Below are positions 43,868-52,623 of a stretch of 64,000 bases of DNA, piece after piece (positions within the stretch are counted from its first letter, which is position 1; each line of letters begins with the position of its first letter). This stretch comes from Tissierellia bacterium (lineage in GTDB: Bacteria > Bacillota > Clostridia > Tissierellales > Tepidimicrobiaceae): contig DUMS01000002.1 of assembly GCA_012839745.1 (NCBI GenBank), positions 32,537-96,536 of the forward strand, given 5' to 3'. The position numbers were made by a program, and so were the translations under genes. The notes beneath the pieces are model-generated. The model was not told the DNA's origin. It made no database searches and saw only the letters and a program-made list of their open reading frames with translations.

Positions 43868-45671
43868 CCTTCATCCCCCCAATCCTGACAGCTCCCCTTG
43901 GACATTTGATGGCACAGGTGCCACATTTTATGCACCTATCCTCATCTATAACATGAACCTCCTTTAACCTTCCTGAAATGGCTCCTACAGGGCAATTTTT
44001 GCTGCATATTGTACAGCCTATACACTTATTCTCATCAATATAGTAGGAGGTCAGATTTTTGCATACTCCGGAAGCACATCTTTTATCTGCTATATGCTCA
44101 ATATACTCATCCTTGAAGTATTCCAGAGTTGTGAGAACAGGGTTTGGCGCAGATTTGCCAAGCCCGCATAAGGAAGCTTCCATGACTGTTTCGGCTATTT
44201 CCTTAAGCAACTCTATATCCTCCATCTCTCCCTTGCCTTCTGTAATATTTGTAAGTATATGAAGCATGGTCCTTATTCCCTCCCTGCAGGTAGTACATTT
44301 TCCACAGGACTCCTCTGCAAGGAAGTTCATATAGTATCTGGCCACATCTACCATACAGGTAGTATCATCCATAACTATAACTCCTCCGGACCCCATCATG
44401 GAGCCTATGGCCTTCAAGGAATCAAAGTCCAGGGGAATATCCAAATGTTCCTTTGGAATACAGCCTCCAGAGGGACCTCCTGTCTGTACAGCCTTAAAAG
44501 GCCTGTTGTTTATTATACCTCCTCCAATATCGTAGACAAGCTGCCGTAATGTGGTTCCCATAGGCACTTCAACTAACCCTGTATTCTTCACCTTGCCTAC
44601 CAGCGAAAATACCTTGGTTCCGTAATTTCCCTCAGTTCCTATGCTTTTAAACCATTTCCATCCGTTAATAATAATAGGAGGTATATTCGCCCATGTTTCC
44701 ACATTATTAAGTACAGTAGGCTTATCCCAAAGCCCTCTTTCTACACTTCTTATATATTTTGCCCTGGGTTCTCCCACATTTCCTTCAATAGAAGCCATAA
44801 GAGCACTGGATTCCCCACACACAAAAGCTCCTCCACCTCTTACAATCTCCAGGTCAAAATCAAACCCGCTGTTTAGTATGTTTTTCCCCAGAAATCCTTT
44901 TTCCCTTGCATTATCAATGGCAGCTCTAACATTCTTCAGTGCCAGCTCATATTCATCTCTAATGTATAAAAATCCTCTATGAGCTCCTATAGCATATCCG
45001 CATATTATCATTCCCTCAATTACTGTATTAGGGTCGCCTTCCATAATGCTTCTGTCCATAAAAGCTCCAGGGTCTCCTTCATCCCCATTGCATACCACAT
45101 ATTTAGGCTGGTCCTTATATTCAGAGCAGGTTCTCCACTTAACCCCGGTAGGAAATCCTGCTCCACCTCTTCCTCTTAGTCCGGAAAGCTCCACTTCTCT
45201 GATTATGTCTTCAGGCTTCATATCCAAAGCCTTTTTTAAAGCCTTGTATCCTCCTCTTTCCATATAATCCTCTATGCTCAAAGGATTTATTTCGCCTATA
45301 TTTCTCAGTGCAATCTTAAGCTGGCCCTTGTAGAAGCTTGCTTCCTTGTGTGACTTTATCCTTTTTCCTGAATTGGTATCATAGTATAGCAATCTATCCA
45401 CAGTTTCAAAGTTTTTAATGGTCTTTTCCACAATTTCACCTACATCATCAACCGTTACCTTAAAATATGATATTTCATCTGGAAGTATCTTTACCACAGG
45501 CCCCTTTTCACATAAGCCATTGCAACCTGTAGATTTCATTATAGGCTTCACTTCAATTTCAGCATCTTCACTGAGCCTTTCTTTAAACTTTAAGTATACA
45601 TTGTAGCTATTGTTAGCTAAGCAGCCTGTACCACAGCACACCAATATTCTCCTATCCTTATTTCTATCCAT
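43857..45671 (-). CDS. NuoF/HydB-like NADH-binding subunit of the AOR complex
   Basis: 604 residues with the same four-part design as the formate dehydrogenase paralogue at 15231-17108. It has a thioredoxin-like [2Fe-2S] start (CCGTGCLANNSYN, STGCNGLCEKGP), an FMN/NADH domain (RGRGGAGFPTGVKWR, GGGAFVCGESSALMASIEG), a [4Fe-4S] site (CGKCTTCREGIRTM) and a two-cluster ferredoxin tail (CIGCTICSKNCP, CIKCGTCAIKCP). It couples NAD(H) to the AOR. Overlaps the NuoE-like gene by 8 bases. Confidence 0.93.
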   Translation of the reverse strand: MDRNKDRRILVCCGTGCLANNSYNVYLKFKERLSEDAEIEVKPIMKSTGCNGLCEKGPVVKILPDEISYFKVTVDDVGEIVEKTIKNFETVDRLLYYDTNSGKRIKSHKEASFYKGQLKIALRNIGEINPLSIEDYMERGGYKALKKALDMKPEDIIREVELSGLRGRGGAGFPTGVKWRTCSEYKDQPKYVVCNGDEGDPGAFMDRSIMEGDPNTVIEGMIICGYAIGAHRGFLYIRDEYELALKNVRAAIDNAREKGFLGKNILNSGFDFDLEIVRGGGAFVCGESSALMASIEGNVGEPRAKYIRSVERGLWDKPTVLNNVETWANIPPIIINGWKWFKSIGTEGNYGTKVFSLVGKVKNTGLVEVPMGTTLRQLVYDIGGGIINNRPFKAVQTGGPSGGCIPKEHLDIPLDFDSLKAIGSMMGSGGVIVMDDTTCMVDVARYYMNFLAEESCGKCTTCREGIRTMLHILTNITEGKGEMEDIELLKEIAETVMEASLCGLGKSAPNPVLTTLEYFKDEYIEHIADKRCASGVCKNLTSYYIDENKCIGCTICSKNCPVGAISGRLKEVHVIDEDRCIKCGTCAIKCPRGAVRIGGMKVEA

Positions 45672-46131
45672 GGACCCTCTCCTCCTTATACTGGTCTATT
45701 ACGGATTTAACCTTGTCCTTTGTCATATTGCCGTAGTATTTATCATCTATTACTACAACAGGAGCAAGGGCACAGGCTCCTAGGCAGTTGACCACCTCAA
45801 CTGAAAACAGCCCATCTTCTGAAGTCTCTCCAGGTTTAATTCCCAACAGCTCCAAAAGCTCTTCTTTAATGGTTCCGGAACCTCTTATATGGCATGCAGT
45901 ACCGCTGCAAACCTTTATAATATGCTTTCCCTTGGGCTTCAGGCTTAATGCCTTGTAGAAGGTTGCAATGCTATATATATTGCTCACAGGCAATCCTAGA
46001 TACTGGGATAGATATTCCATTGCTTCCCGTGGGATAAATCCATTCCTTTTCTGAATGTCCTGAAGTATAGCCAATGTATAACGCTTTTCCTTTGGGTATC
46101 CATGTATTATCTCCTCATAAACAAAGCTCAC
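45664..46131 (-). CDS. NuoE/HydC-like [2Fe-2S] subunit of the AOR complex
   Basis: 155 residues. Helical N-terminus followed by the thioredoxin fold with [2Fe-2S] ligands in KVCSGTACHIRGS and VVNCLGACALAP. GTG start after AAGGTG. Third gene of the operon, following AOR after a hairpin-containing gap. Confidence 0.92.
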   Translation of the reverse strand: MSFVYEEIIHGYPKEKRYTLAILQDIQKRNGFIPREAMEYLSQYLGLPVSNIYSIATFYKALSLKPKGKHIIKVCSGTACHIRGSGTIKEELLELLGIKPGETSEDGLFSVEVVNCLGACALAPVVVIDDKYYGNMTKDKVKSVIDQYKEERVHG

Positions 46132-46158
46132 AGTATCACCTTCTAAAAAATATGTAGA

Positions 46159-46185
46159 ACATCCATCAAAACTATTGATGGATGT
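46159..46185 (-). terminator. Intra-operon hairpin between AOR and the NuoE-like gene
   Basis: ACATCCATCAA / TTGATGGATGT, 11-bp perfect arms with a 5-base loop. The T-run follows only after about 9 bases, so it may be a partial terminator or a processing site that sets the ratio of AOR to diaphorase subunits. Confidence 0.5.
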
Positions 46186-46194
46186 CCCCTGATA

Positions 46195-48027
46195 TTAAAC
46201 AGCAGCTAAAACTCTTTTATCTAGAGATAATTCCTCCAGCTTTTCCTCCGTTGGAATTCCTTCTTCATTCCAGCCTCTTACCTGATAGTATTCTTCCAGC
46301 ATTACTTCAAGTTCAGCTACTTTACCTTTTGCTGGCCCACTAGTTACTGGCTCTTTTAGAAGCCTTTCAGGCAATGTATCATCCTTCTTAGTAAATCCTG
46401 CTTCTATGTTAAATATCCTTTCAAGGTTCCAGATTCTTTCCCCTATCTTTAGTACGTCCTCATCTGATATTTCCAATCCTGTGGCTCCCCTCAGCATTTC
46501 TGATATTTCTGGTAACCCTATGGCAAAGGTAGTAAACAGGCATATATCAGATGAGTCCACAACAGCAGTCAGGTCCTGGAAGGTCTTAAGGAGTGCTGCC
46601 TTTCCTTCTGTTACCAATGGGTCAGTTTTAACTGGAATACCCAATACTTCAGGTGAAGTCATATACCCTCTAACATGGCATCCTCCTCTGTTGCTTGTTG
46701 CATAGGACAGTGCCATTCCCTGAATTGCCCTGCCGTCATATGCTGGCATCTCCTGCTTCTTAACAGTCATGGATAGCTCTGGATGTCCGTATTTTTCTGC
46801 CATCCTATAGGAACCTAATGCCATTATATCGCCAAATCCTTCCCTATTGCCTGTTTGCTCAGTCCAGTATATTATGGATTCTGCATCTCCAAATTTAAGC
46901 TCCTTACCTCCTAAATCCTCCTTGGTAATATATCCCTTTTCATAAAGCTCCATTGCACATGCTATAGTGGCCCCCATGGTAATTGGATCTATACCAAGCA
47001 GGTTGCATACATGGTTTGCCTTGTCTATGGCGTTCATATCTCCTACACCACAACTAGCACCAAAGGACCATCCAGCTTCATATTCAGGTCCTGCTACAAT
47101 TCCCTTGTACTTCCCATCTGGAATCCTGACTACCCTGCCGCATCCAATACTGCATGCAAAACAGGCCTTATTCCTCACAAGGTAGTTTTCAGTAAGATAC
47201 TCTCCACTTATCTTGTCTCCATCTTCAAAATATGATTCCTTCCAATTCCTCGTTGGCAATGCATGGCTTTCATTTAATATGTTTACAAGAACCTCAGTAC
47301 CATAGGTTGGAAGTCCTCCTCCTGTGCCTGTAACTGGATTTTCCTTGATCTTCTTTCTTGCATCCAGGGTAGCTTCAATAAACCTATTCTTATCTGCAAC
47401 ATTTATTCCCTTGGTGCCTTTAACTACAACAGCCTTGAGATTCTTGGAGCCCATAACTGCTCCCATGCCAGATCTACCAGCAGCTCTGTCCCTGTCATTC
47501 ATAACTGTAGCAAATAATACCTGTTTTTCTCCCGCAGGGCCTATGCATGCAACCCTTGCATCCTCTTCATTCTCCTTAAGCAGTATATCTGTAGTTTCAA
47601 ACACATCCTTACCCCAGATATGCTCTGCACTCTTTATTTCAATGAGGTCATCGTATATATGGAGATAAACGGGAGTATCCGATTTGCCTTCAAATATGAT
47701 TCCATCGTAACCTGCAAATTTCAGCTCTGGCCCAAAATGTCCTCCAGAGTTTGCAGCTCCAATGGTTCCTGTTAATGGGGCCTTTGCCACTACATTAAAT
47801 CTTCCAGCGCAGGCAGCATAAGTCCCAGTCATTGGTCCAGTCATGAAAATCAGCTTGTTCTCTGGGCTTAATGGATCAATTTTGGGGTCTATTTCATCAT
47901 ACAGTATCTTAGAAGCCAAACCTCTTCCACCCAAATATAGCCTGGCATCCTCCATATTCAGGTCCTCTATGGTGATTTTCTTATCCGTCAGATTAACTCT
48001 GATAATTTTCCCGGTCCATCCGTACAT
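46195..48027 (-). CDS. aor: Aldehyde:ferredoxin oxidoreductase (tungsten pterin enzyme)
   Basis: 610 residues, the usual AOR length. It opens [14 protein letters not shown] and shows [19 protein letters not shown], the cluster motif [10 protein letters not shown], and [11 protein letters not shown] with the fourth cluster cysteine. It oxidises aldehydes to acids, or reduces acids, using a bis-tungstopterin and a [4Fe-4S] cluster in the cytoplasm. The start shares one base with the stop of the upstream ferredoxin gene (TAATG). Downstream NuoE/F/G-like genes suggest that this AOR exchanges electrons with NAD(H) and ferredoxin as one complex. Confidence 0.95.
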   Translation of the reverse strand: MYGWTGKIIRVNLTDKKITIEDLNMEDARLYLGGRGLASKILYDEIDPKIDPLSPENKLIFMTGPMTGTYAACAGRFNVVAKAPLTGTIGAANSGGHFGPELKFAGYDGIIFEGKSDTPVYLHIYDDLIEIKSAEHIWGKDVFETTDILLKENEEDARVACIGPAGEKQVLFATVMNDRDRAAGRSGMGAVMGSKNLKAVVVKGTKGINVADKNRFIEATLDARKKIKENPVTGTGGGLPTYGTEVLVNILNESHALPTRNWKESYFEDGDKISGEYLTENYLVRNKACFACSIGCGRVVRIPDGKYKGIVAGPEYEAGWSFGASCGVGDMNAIDKANHVCNLLGIDPITMGATIACAMELYEKGYITKEDLGGKELKFGDAESIIYWTEQTGNREGFGDIMALGSYRMAEKYGHPELSMTVKKQEMPAYDGRAIQGMALSYATSNRGGCHVRGYMTSPEVLGIPVKTDPLVTEGKAALLKTFQDLTAVVDSSDICLFTTFAIGLPEISEMLRGATGLEISDEDVLKIGERIWNLERIFNIEAGFTKKDDTLPERLLKEPVTSGPAKGKVAELEVMLEEYYQVRGWNEEGIPTEEKLEELSLDKRVLAAV

Positions 48028-48506
48028 TACCTGATCACCTCCCCAAAGGCTTCCTTAAAACAGCTGGCTATGTTCCTTCTCCTTTCCATGGAGCTGTCCA
48101 GTTCCTTATAAACTATTGCTCCACTTGGACATAGCTTAACACACTGAGGGTCTCCACCGCATTCGTCGCATTTAATTACCTGTTTCAGCCTTGAGCTATA
48201 GGTCATATTACCGAAAGGACATGCACTTACGCACATTTTGCAGCCAATGCACTTTTCTCTGTCATGGTTCACAACACCGGTATTTTCATCCTTTTCAAGT
48301 GCATTAACCGGACAAACAGCTACACAATGGGGATCGTCACATTGCAGGCAAGTCATAGGCACCTGCAGTCCTACTTCATCAAAAGCCAGAACTGATATGG
48401 CTGCATCCTTTGGATTAAAATTATCATGCTTCATAAAGGAGCATGCCAGCTCGCAGGTTCTGCATCCGGTACATTTGTCTGGTGAGATGATTATACCCTT
48501 TGACAT
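48027..48506 (-). CDS. Four-cluster ferredoxin-type electron-transfer subunit of AOR
   Basis: About 159 residues with four ferredoxin-like motifs: [41 protein letters not shown] and [15 protein letters not shown]. This matches the AorA/HycB-type small subunits that partner AOR. I prefer ATG 48506 (AGAGG just upstream). The in-frame ATG at 48524 is 15 bases from a strong AGGAGGTG and is also possible. First gene of the operon, behind the structured leader. Confidence 0.88.
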   Translation of the reverse strand: MSKGIIISPDKCTGCRTCELACSFMKHDNFNPKDAAISVLAFDEVGLQVPMTCLQCDDPHCVAVCPVNALEKDENTGVVNHDREKCIGCKMCVSACPFGNMTYSSRLKQVIKCDECGGDPQCVKLCPSGAIVYKELDSSMERRRNIASCFKEAFGEVIR

Positions 48507-48567
48507 TTTACCTCTGGTTACCATTCAGGTACCAGAATTCACCTCCTGTTTTTTAATTTAAAACAAA

Positions 48568-48682
48568 AAGGACAGATATCTACTAATGCACAGTAGACAC
48601 CTATCCCTTTGCAAAACGGCAGGCACGAAAATTGCTTTTCATACCCTATCGTTCATAATGGCCTGGTTAGGTCTATTATGAA
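48568..48682 (-). promoter_or_regulatory. Structured leader RNA with terminator, riboswitch-like (possibly Moco/Tuco type)
   Basis: Within a roughly 300-base leader, three structures follow one another on the minus strand. First, a TTCATAAT/ATTATGAA stem (48652-48682). Second, a 7-bp stem with a GCAA tetraloop (48625-48642), flanked by AGGGTATG and CGTGCCTGCC. Third, a 17-bp stem with one bulged G (48568-48609), followed by TTTTTGTTTT, an intrinsic terminator placed before the first gene. Molybdenum/tungsten cofactor RNAs are known upstream of such genes; assignment to that class is inference. Confidence 0.5.
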
Positions 48683-48818
48683 TCGGGAGAAATATGAAGT
48701 TTAATTCATGTATGATAAAACAATAGATTAGTCTTTGCATGATATGAAATGATGATTGAATTGATGTATCTTTTTATAATATAATTGCAATTTTTAGAAT
48801 TGTTTTATCTTTTATATA

Positions 48819-48847
48819 ATTGTAACAGAATACATGCAATCTTTCAA
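48819..48847 (-). promoter_or_regulatory. Sigma-A promoter of the AOR operon
   Basis: Minus strand TTGAAA (48842-48847), 17-base spacer, TACAAT (48819-48824). Confidence 0.65.
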
Positions 48848-48878
48848 TAAATGTTGCAACATTTTACCAAAAAAGTAA

Positions 48879-48900
48879 GAGCAGGGAAATATCCTGCCCT
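48879..48900 (-). terminator. Terminator of the SLH protein gene
   Basis: AGGGCAGG / CCTGCTCT stem (one wobble) followed shortly by a T-run. Confidence 0.65.
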
Positions 48901-50221
48901 ATTGTGCATGTTCATGCAGTCCTAATAGCTTACATATTATAGTGAATGTTTCCGCTCTTGTTATTGGGTTTTTAGGCCTATAGGTGTTGTCTGGATATCC
49001 TACAATTACTCCACTTTCATAGCCTGCCTTTACATATTTAACTGCCCATTCCCCAATATCATCTTTATCTTTGAAAGGAAGCTCTAAAGATTCATCCTTC
49101 AATGTAATATTGAATGCCCTTGTCAATACAGCAATCATCTCTTCCCTTGTAATATAGTTATTTGGCTTAAATACTCCTGTTGGATAGCCCATAAATATGT
49201 TAGCTCTAGTCGTTGCTATAACATATCCTCTAGCCCAATATGGTATTGGATCCAAGTATCCTGTTGATTCTGCATACTCCTCCTGGAGTCCCAATGCTCT
49301 TCCTACTAACACTGCCGTTTCTGCCCTTGTGATATATCTTTCTGGAAGAACTATTTCATTTACATATGTTACAGGGTCTATAGTTCCATTTAAGTAATCC
49401 TCCAGAGAAATAGCATCGCTGGTGTATCCGTGTACAATCCTATGATTGAGCAATGTTATTATACAGTCATGGGCCCAGTGCTTCTTTTCTTCTGTTTCAG
49501 GCTCGGATTTGGTTTCAATGGTTGTAGTTGTATCCCTCTTATCATAATCATCACTATCATCGTAATCATTACCGTCATCTATAGGCTTAAACTCATGAAC
49601 ATTAATATATATTGGTATACTGGCTGTTATAGCTTCAAGCTCTTCTCCCGCATCTTCAACCATGTGCAGAGTATATTTTAAATCCACAGTACTTCCTTTG
49701 TTTATGATAAATTCACTATCACTATCTAGTTCATATCCTTTGTAATTTTTGCTTCCAGGCTCATAAAGTAAGTCCTTAAGACTTATATAGTCCACCAATG
49801 TCTTGTCAAATGAAAAGAATCTTCCTTTTTCAATTTTTAGCTCTACATTTGTTAAAAAGGAATTGTAAACAACTTCTCGTGGATATCCATTTTTTATCTC
49901 AAGTTTTTCTGCATCTAATCCTATTCCTAAGTTAGAAACCTTAATTCTCCTATACTGATTATTTATTCTAATGACTCCGTTGACTCCACCATATCCTTGC
50001 TCAGCAGATTCTACCGTTGCAGGATATAGCTGACCATCTCCAAATAGACTTCCTTCACAAGTTATGCTGCCATCGCTATTAATTGTAAGTATTGCATTAG
50101 GTATATTGTCAGAATCAGATGCAAAGGTTGACTGGATTACACTTGTAGTCAAGTACCCTCCAACTAATACTAGCACCAATAGCTGTAAGATGAGTTTTGA
50201 AAGTTCCTTACTGCTTTTCAT
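48899..50221 (-). CDS. S-layer-homology (SLH) surface protein
   Basis: About 440 residues. Signal peptide (LILQLLVLVLVGGYLTTSVI, cleavage near TFASD), then a beta-rich unique region (about 40-210) and an acidic/Thr linker (DDGNDYDDSDDYDK). Three SLH repeats follow to the end, with phrases ITRAETAVLVGRALG, ITREEMIAVLTRAFN and ITRAETFTIICKLLG. SLH repeats anchor proteins non-covalently to pyruvylated cell-wall polymers. Last gene of the SipW-type surface locus. ATG at 50221 has GGGGTG 6 bases upstream. Confidence 0.92.
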   Translation of the reverse strand: MKSSKELSKLILQLLVLVLVGGYLTTSVIQSTFASDSDNIPNAILTINSDGSITCEGSLFGDGQLYPATVESAEQGYGGVNGVIRINNQYRRIKVSNLGIGLDAEKLEIKNGYPREVVYNSFLTNVELKIEKGRFFSFDKTLVDYISLKDLLYEPGSKNYKGYELDSDSEFIINKGSTVDLKYTLHMVEDAGEELEAITASIPIYINVHEFKPIDDGNDYDDSDDYDKRDTTTTIETKSEPETEEKKHWAHDCIITLLNHRIVHGYTSDAISLEDYLNGTIDPVTYVNEIVLPERYITRAETAVLVGRALGLQEEYAESTGYLDPIPYWARGYVIATTRANIFMGYPTGVFKPNNYITREEMIAVLTRAFNITLKDESLELPFKDKDDIGEWAVKYVKAGYESGVIVGYPDNTYRPKNPITRAETFTIICKLLGLHEHAQ

Positions 50222-50361
50222 TTTCTTCACCCCATTGGTATTAAAATACTCCCCAATGGTATTGTACTAATATCTGGATACATTTATAAGCCACATAAGT
50301 CTACTTTTTACTACTACTTTTTAGCCATTGTAACATAACCCATTTTTTCTAACTGATAATA

Positions 50362-51429
50362 CTAACTTGATATGTTCTTAAACTCCATATCCCTTAGAGA
50401 CAGTATATATATTTCATCTTCAGAAACCACATAAAAGCTGCTTATGTCCCTATAGTCAGGGCAGTATTTATACAAAATGGGCTTTCCTAATTCATCTGAA
50501 ACCCTTACTAAATCATCTATGGAGTTTACTGGAATTATTCCTTCATTGGTAGCTTCTATTTCACTCTTTAGTGCCACAAATCTATCACCGTATTTCTTGA
50601 ATATACTCTTTAACTGCTTCTTATATGGATCATTATCTAATTTGCTTACAGTAAAGAATGACACATATCCTAAGGCTAACAATAGAACACTGACAATAAT
50701 TGCATATATACTTACCAGTTTTCTGTTTACAGGCATCTGAACCTGTCTGGTCTCCTCAATGGCTCCTGGCTTTTCAATATCAGTGTTTCCGCTTATCTCG
50801 AACATGGATGTATTGAGCGGTATCGTCATTGTTGGTGTTATGGTTTCCTTTATATGCCCTACACCTGTGTCTCCTTCAATGTTTATATTCATTATTACAT
50901 TTAAACTGGTACTGCATTTTATTTTAGTTGCCTCAAGTATCCTTGAGGCGAAATCGTTGTAATTTTGCAAAGTTATATTTAAACTTTCCTCAATGACTTT
51001 CTTTTCGCTATCTATGGTAAAGGCTGTAGTAGGAACAAGAGTAAAATCCTTTTCCCAGATTATTATAATATTGTTATCTTTGCCAGTACTATATCCTTGT
51101 ACCTTTGCAATTATATTGTAATTCCCCCCTAAATCCTTAGGTTTATCTCCAGTAAATTCGTATCTAAATGTTGTATCAATATTATCAACTAACTCTGTTA
51201 TGTATATTTGGCCTTCATCTAAATACATGCTGTTGTATAGCTCGTTTTCCTTCAAATATACTCTGTAATCTACACTTGCCGCGTTATTATACCCATAGAG
51301 AACAACCTTTTCCTCTCTAAAGCCTGGATAATTTGCTTCTCTGTACAATAAAAAAGAGACACCGCAAAATACAATTATTAGAACAGCTATTAATCCAATC
51401 TTTAACCTTTTATTGATGCTAATCCTCAT
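50362..51429 (-). CDS. DUF5305-like membrane protein
   Basis: About 355 residues. An N-terminal membrane helix (LIAVLIIVFCGVSFLLY), a long beta-rich outside domain (about 35-245) and a second helix (LVSIYAIIVSVLLLALGYVSFF) lead to a cytoplasmic tail of about 90 residues with SIDDLVRVSDELGKPILY. This layout matches DUF5305 proteins, which are found next to archaeal/bacterial type I signal peptidases and camelysin-like proteins. Start ATG 51429 has AAGGAG upstream. Function unknown; a role in surface-fibre assembly is inference. Confidence 0.8.
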   Translation of the reverse strand: MRISINKRLKIGLIAVLIIVFCGVSFLLYREANYPGFREEKVVLYGYNNAASVDYRVYLKENELYNSMYLDEGQIYITELVDNIDTTFRYEFTGDKPKDLGGNYNIIAKVQGYSTGKDNNIIIIWEKDFTLVPTTAFTIDSEKKVIEESLNITLQNYNDFASRILEATKIKCSTSLNVIMNINIEGDTGVGHIKETITPTMTIPLNTSMFEISGNTDIEKPGAIEETRQVQMPVNRKLVSIYAIIVSVLLLALGYVSFFTVSKLDNDPYKKQLKSIFKKYGDRFVALKSEIEATNEGIIPVNSIDDLVRVSDELGKPILYKYCPDYRDISSFYVVSEDEIYILSLRDMEFKNISS

Positions 51430-51643
51430 CTCCAACACTCCTTTTGGATGTTAATATTATTTTTTTCTATACTTATAGGTATATTTCCTTTATATTTTTT
51501 GCAACAAATTTCATTATAGTTTTACATAAGGTTGTAGTACTAATAAAACATTTGTAGTAATATAACATTCGATTAATTATATTTATAGTCTTTACTGATT
51601 ATGTCCAATTATATTTTCTGTAACCATTAATTTATATTAATCC

Positions 51644-51698
51644 AATAAGCAAATAACAAACCCCTCCATATAGTAGAGGGGTTTGTTATTTGCTTATT
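51644..51698 (-). repeat. Long perfect inverted repeat after the camelysin-like gene
   Basis: 23-bp perfect arms (51644-51666 and 51676-51698; arms contain CAAATAACAAACCCCTC) with a 9-base loop. No T-run follows on the minus strand. It may be an mRNA stability or processing hairpin between the camelysin-like gene and the DUF5305 gene. Confidence 0.75.
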
Positions 51699-51713
51699 AT
51701 CCTATCTGTTCTT

Positions 51714-52442
51714 TTATAGATTATGATTCATATCGTTGATAGGTCCTTCAAACATATTGTGTTGTACAAAATCTATCCTTATTTTTACTACTACTTCTTG
51801 ATTTTCTCCTTCATCGCCATTCAATCTATCTTCAGGGATCTTGAAGATAACTGTATAATGTTGATAGTCATGTTCTGGTCCGCCAGCTAATACTTCTCCA
51901 GCCTCTAGATATATACCTACTAACTTATCCTCAAGTTCTTGTTCTAATTGGCTTAAAGGTATTCTAGGACCTGCAGCACCAGTAGTTATTTTAGTTCTAG
52001 TATCATATCCTCCATCAGGGCGTTGTTTCAATATATTGAAATTGTAACCTACTCGTATGGCATCTGCTAACTCCGGATCTCCAGTAATTTTAACATCAAC
52101 ATCATTTATAAAAGCTGTCATAGTTCCATCATTATGATAAGATAAATGTGTCCTTGCTTCAGCACCTGGATAAATATTGTTAATTCTGAATTCTACATAA
52201 TCATCTGTATATTCTTCAACTTCTACATTGAATAAGTCATTAAGTGATTCCAATGTTTCTATATCTTCACCTTTGAAATTTTTGTTTAATGAAACATCAG
52301 GTACTGCTTTCATTGTAATGTTCAATTCTCCAGATCTAATTGTTGATTCAGTTTCAATTTTGTCATTCCATGCTGCATATCCAGCGCCTACTAACATGAT
52401 AGCTACTACTAATGTCAGTGCTATTATTTTTGTGTTTTTCAT
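51714..52442 (-). CDS. TasA/camelysin-like secreted protein with SipW-type signal
   Basis: About 242 residues. The signal peptide contains the SipW-cognate pattern VGAGYAAWNDKIETESTIRS, after which comes a beta-sandwich of the TasA/CalY type (SGELNITMKAVPDVSLN, then YVEFRINNIYPGAEARTHLS and VIFKIPEDRL). Such proteins polymerise into biofilm fibres or act as camelysin. It is encoded directly after the signal peptidase gene, its likely processing enzyme. AAGGAG lies about 12 bases before the ATG. Perfect palindrome upstream at 52476-52493. Confidence 0.87.
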   Translation of the reverse strand: MKNTKIIALTLVVAIMLVGAGYAAWNDKIETESTIRSGELNITMKAVPDVSLNKNFKGEDIETLESLNDLFNVEVEEYTDDYVEFRINNIYPGAEARTHLSYHNDGTMTAFINDVDVKITGDPELADAIRVGYNFNILKQRPDGGYDTRTKITTGAAGPRIPLSQLEQELEDKLVGIYLEAGEVLAGGPEHDYQHYTVIFKIPEDRLNGDEGENQEVVVKIRIDFVQHNMFEGPINDMNHNL

Positions 52443-52475
52443 AATTATAATCATCTCCTTTTAAATATTTTTTAC

Positions 52476-52493
52476 GATAACCAATTGGTTATC
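52476..52493. promoter_or_regulatory. Perfect 18-bp palindrome in front of the camelysin-like gene
   Basis: GATAACCAATTGGTTATC, about 35 bases upstream of the start codon. No T-run follows, so it looks like an operator rather than a terminator. Confidence 0.6.
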
Positions 52494-52623
52494 ATCTTGA
52501 TATGATTATAATCTTTAAAATGCTATAATACTCCATCAAAAGGTATACTTTTGCTTCATATGTAAGTATTATTTTATTAATCACTTTAGTATATTTGGAG
52601 TACTACTTTAGTAGTAGACTATC

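Larger units (their letters stand above)
48525..48898. other. Long 5' leader and promoter region of the AOR operon
   Basis: No gene. Holds the sigma-A promoter 48819-48847, the leader RNA structures 48568-48682, and the SLH terminator 48879-48900. Confidence 0.7.
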
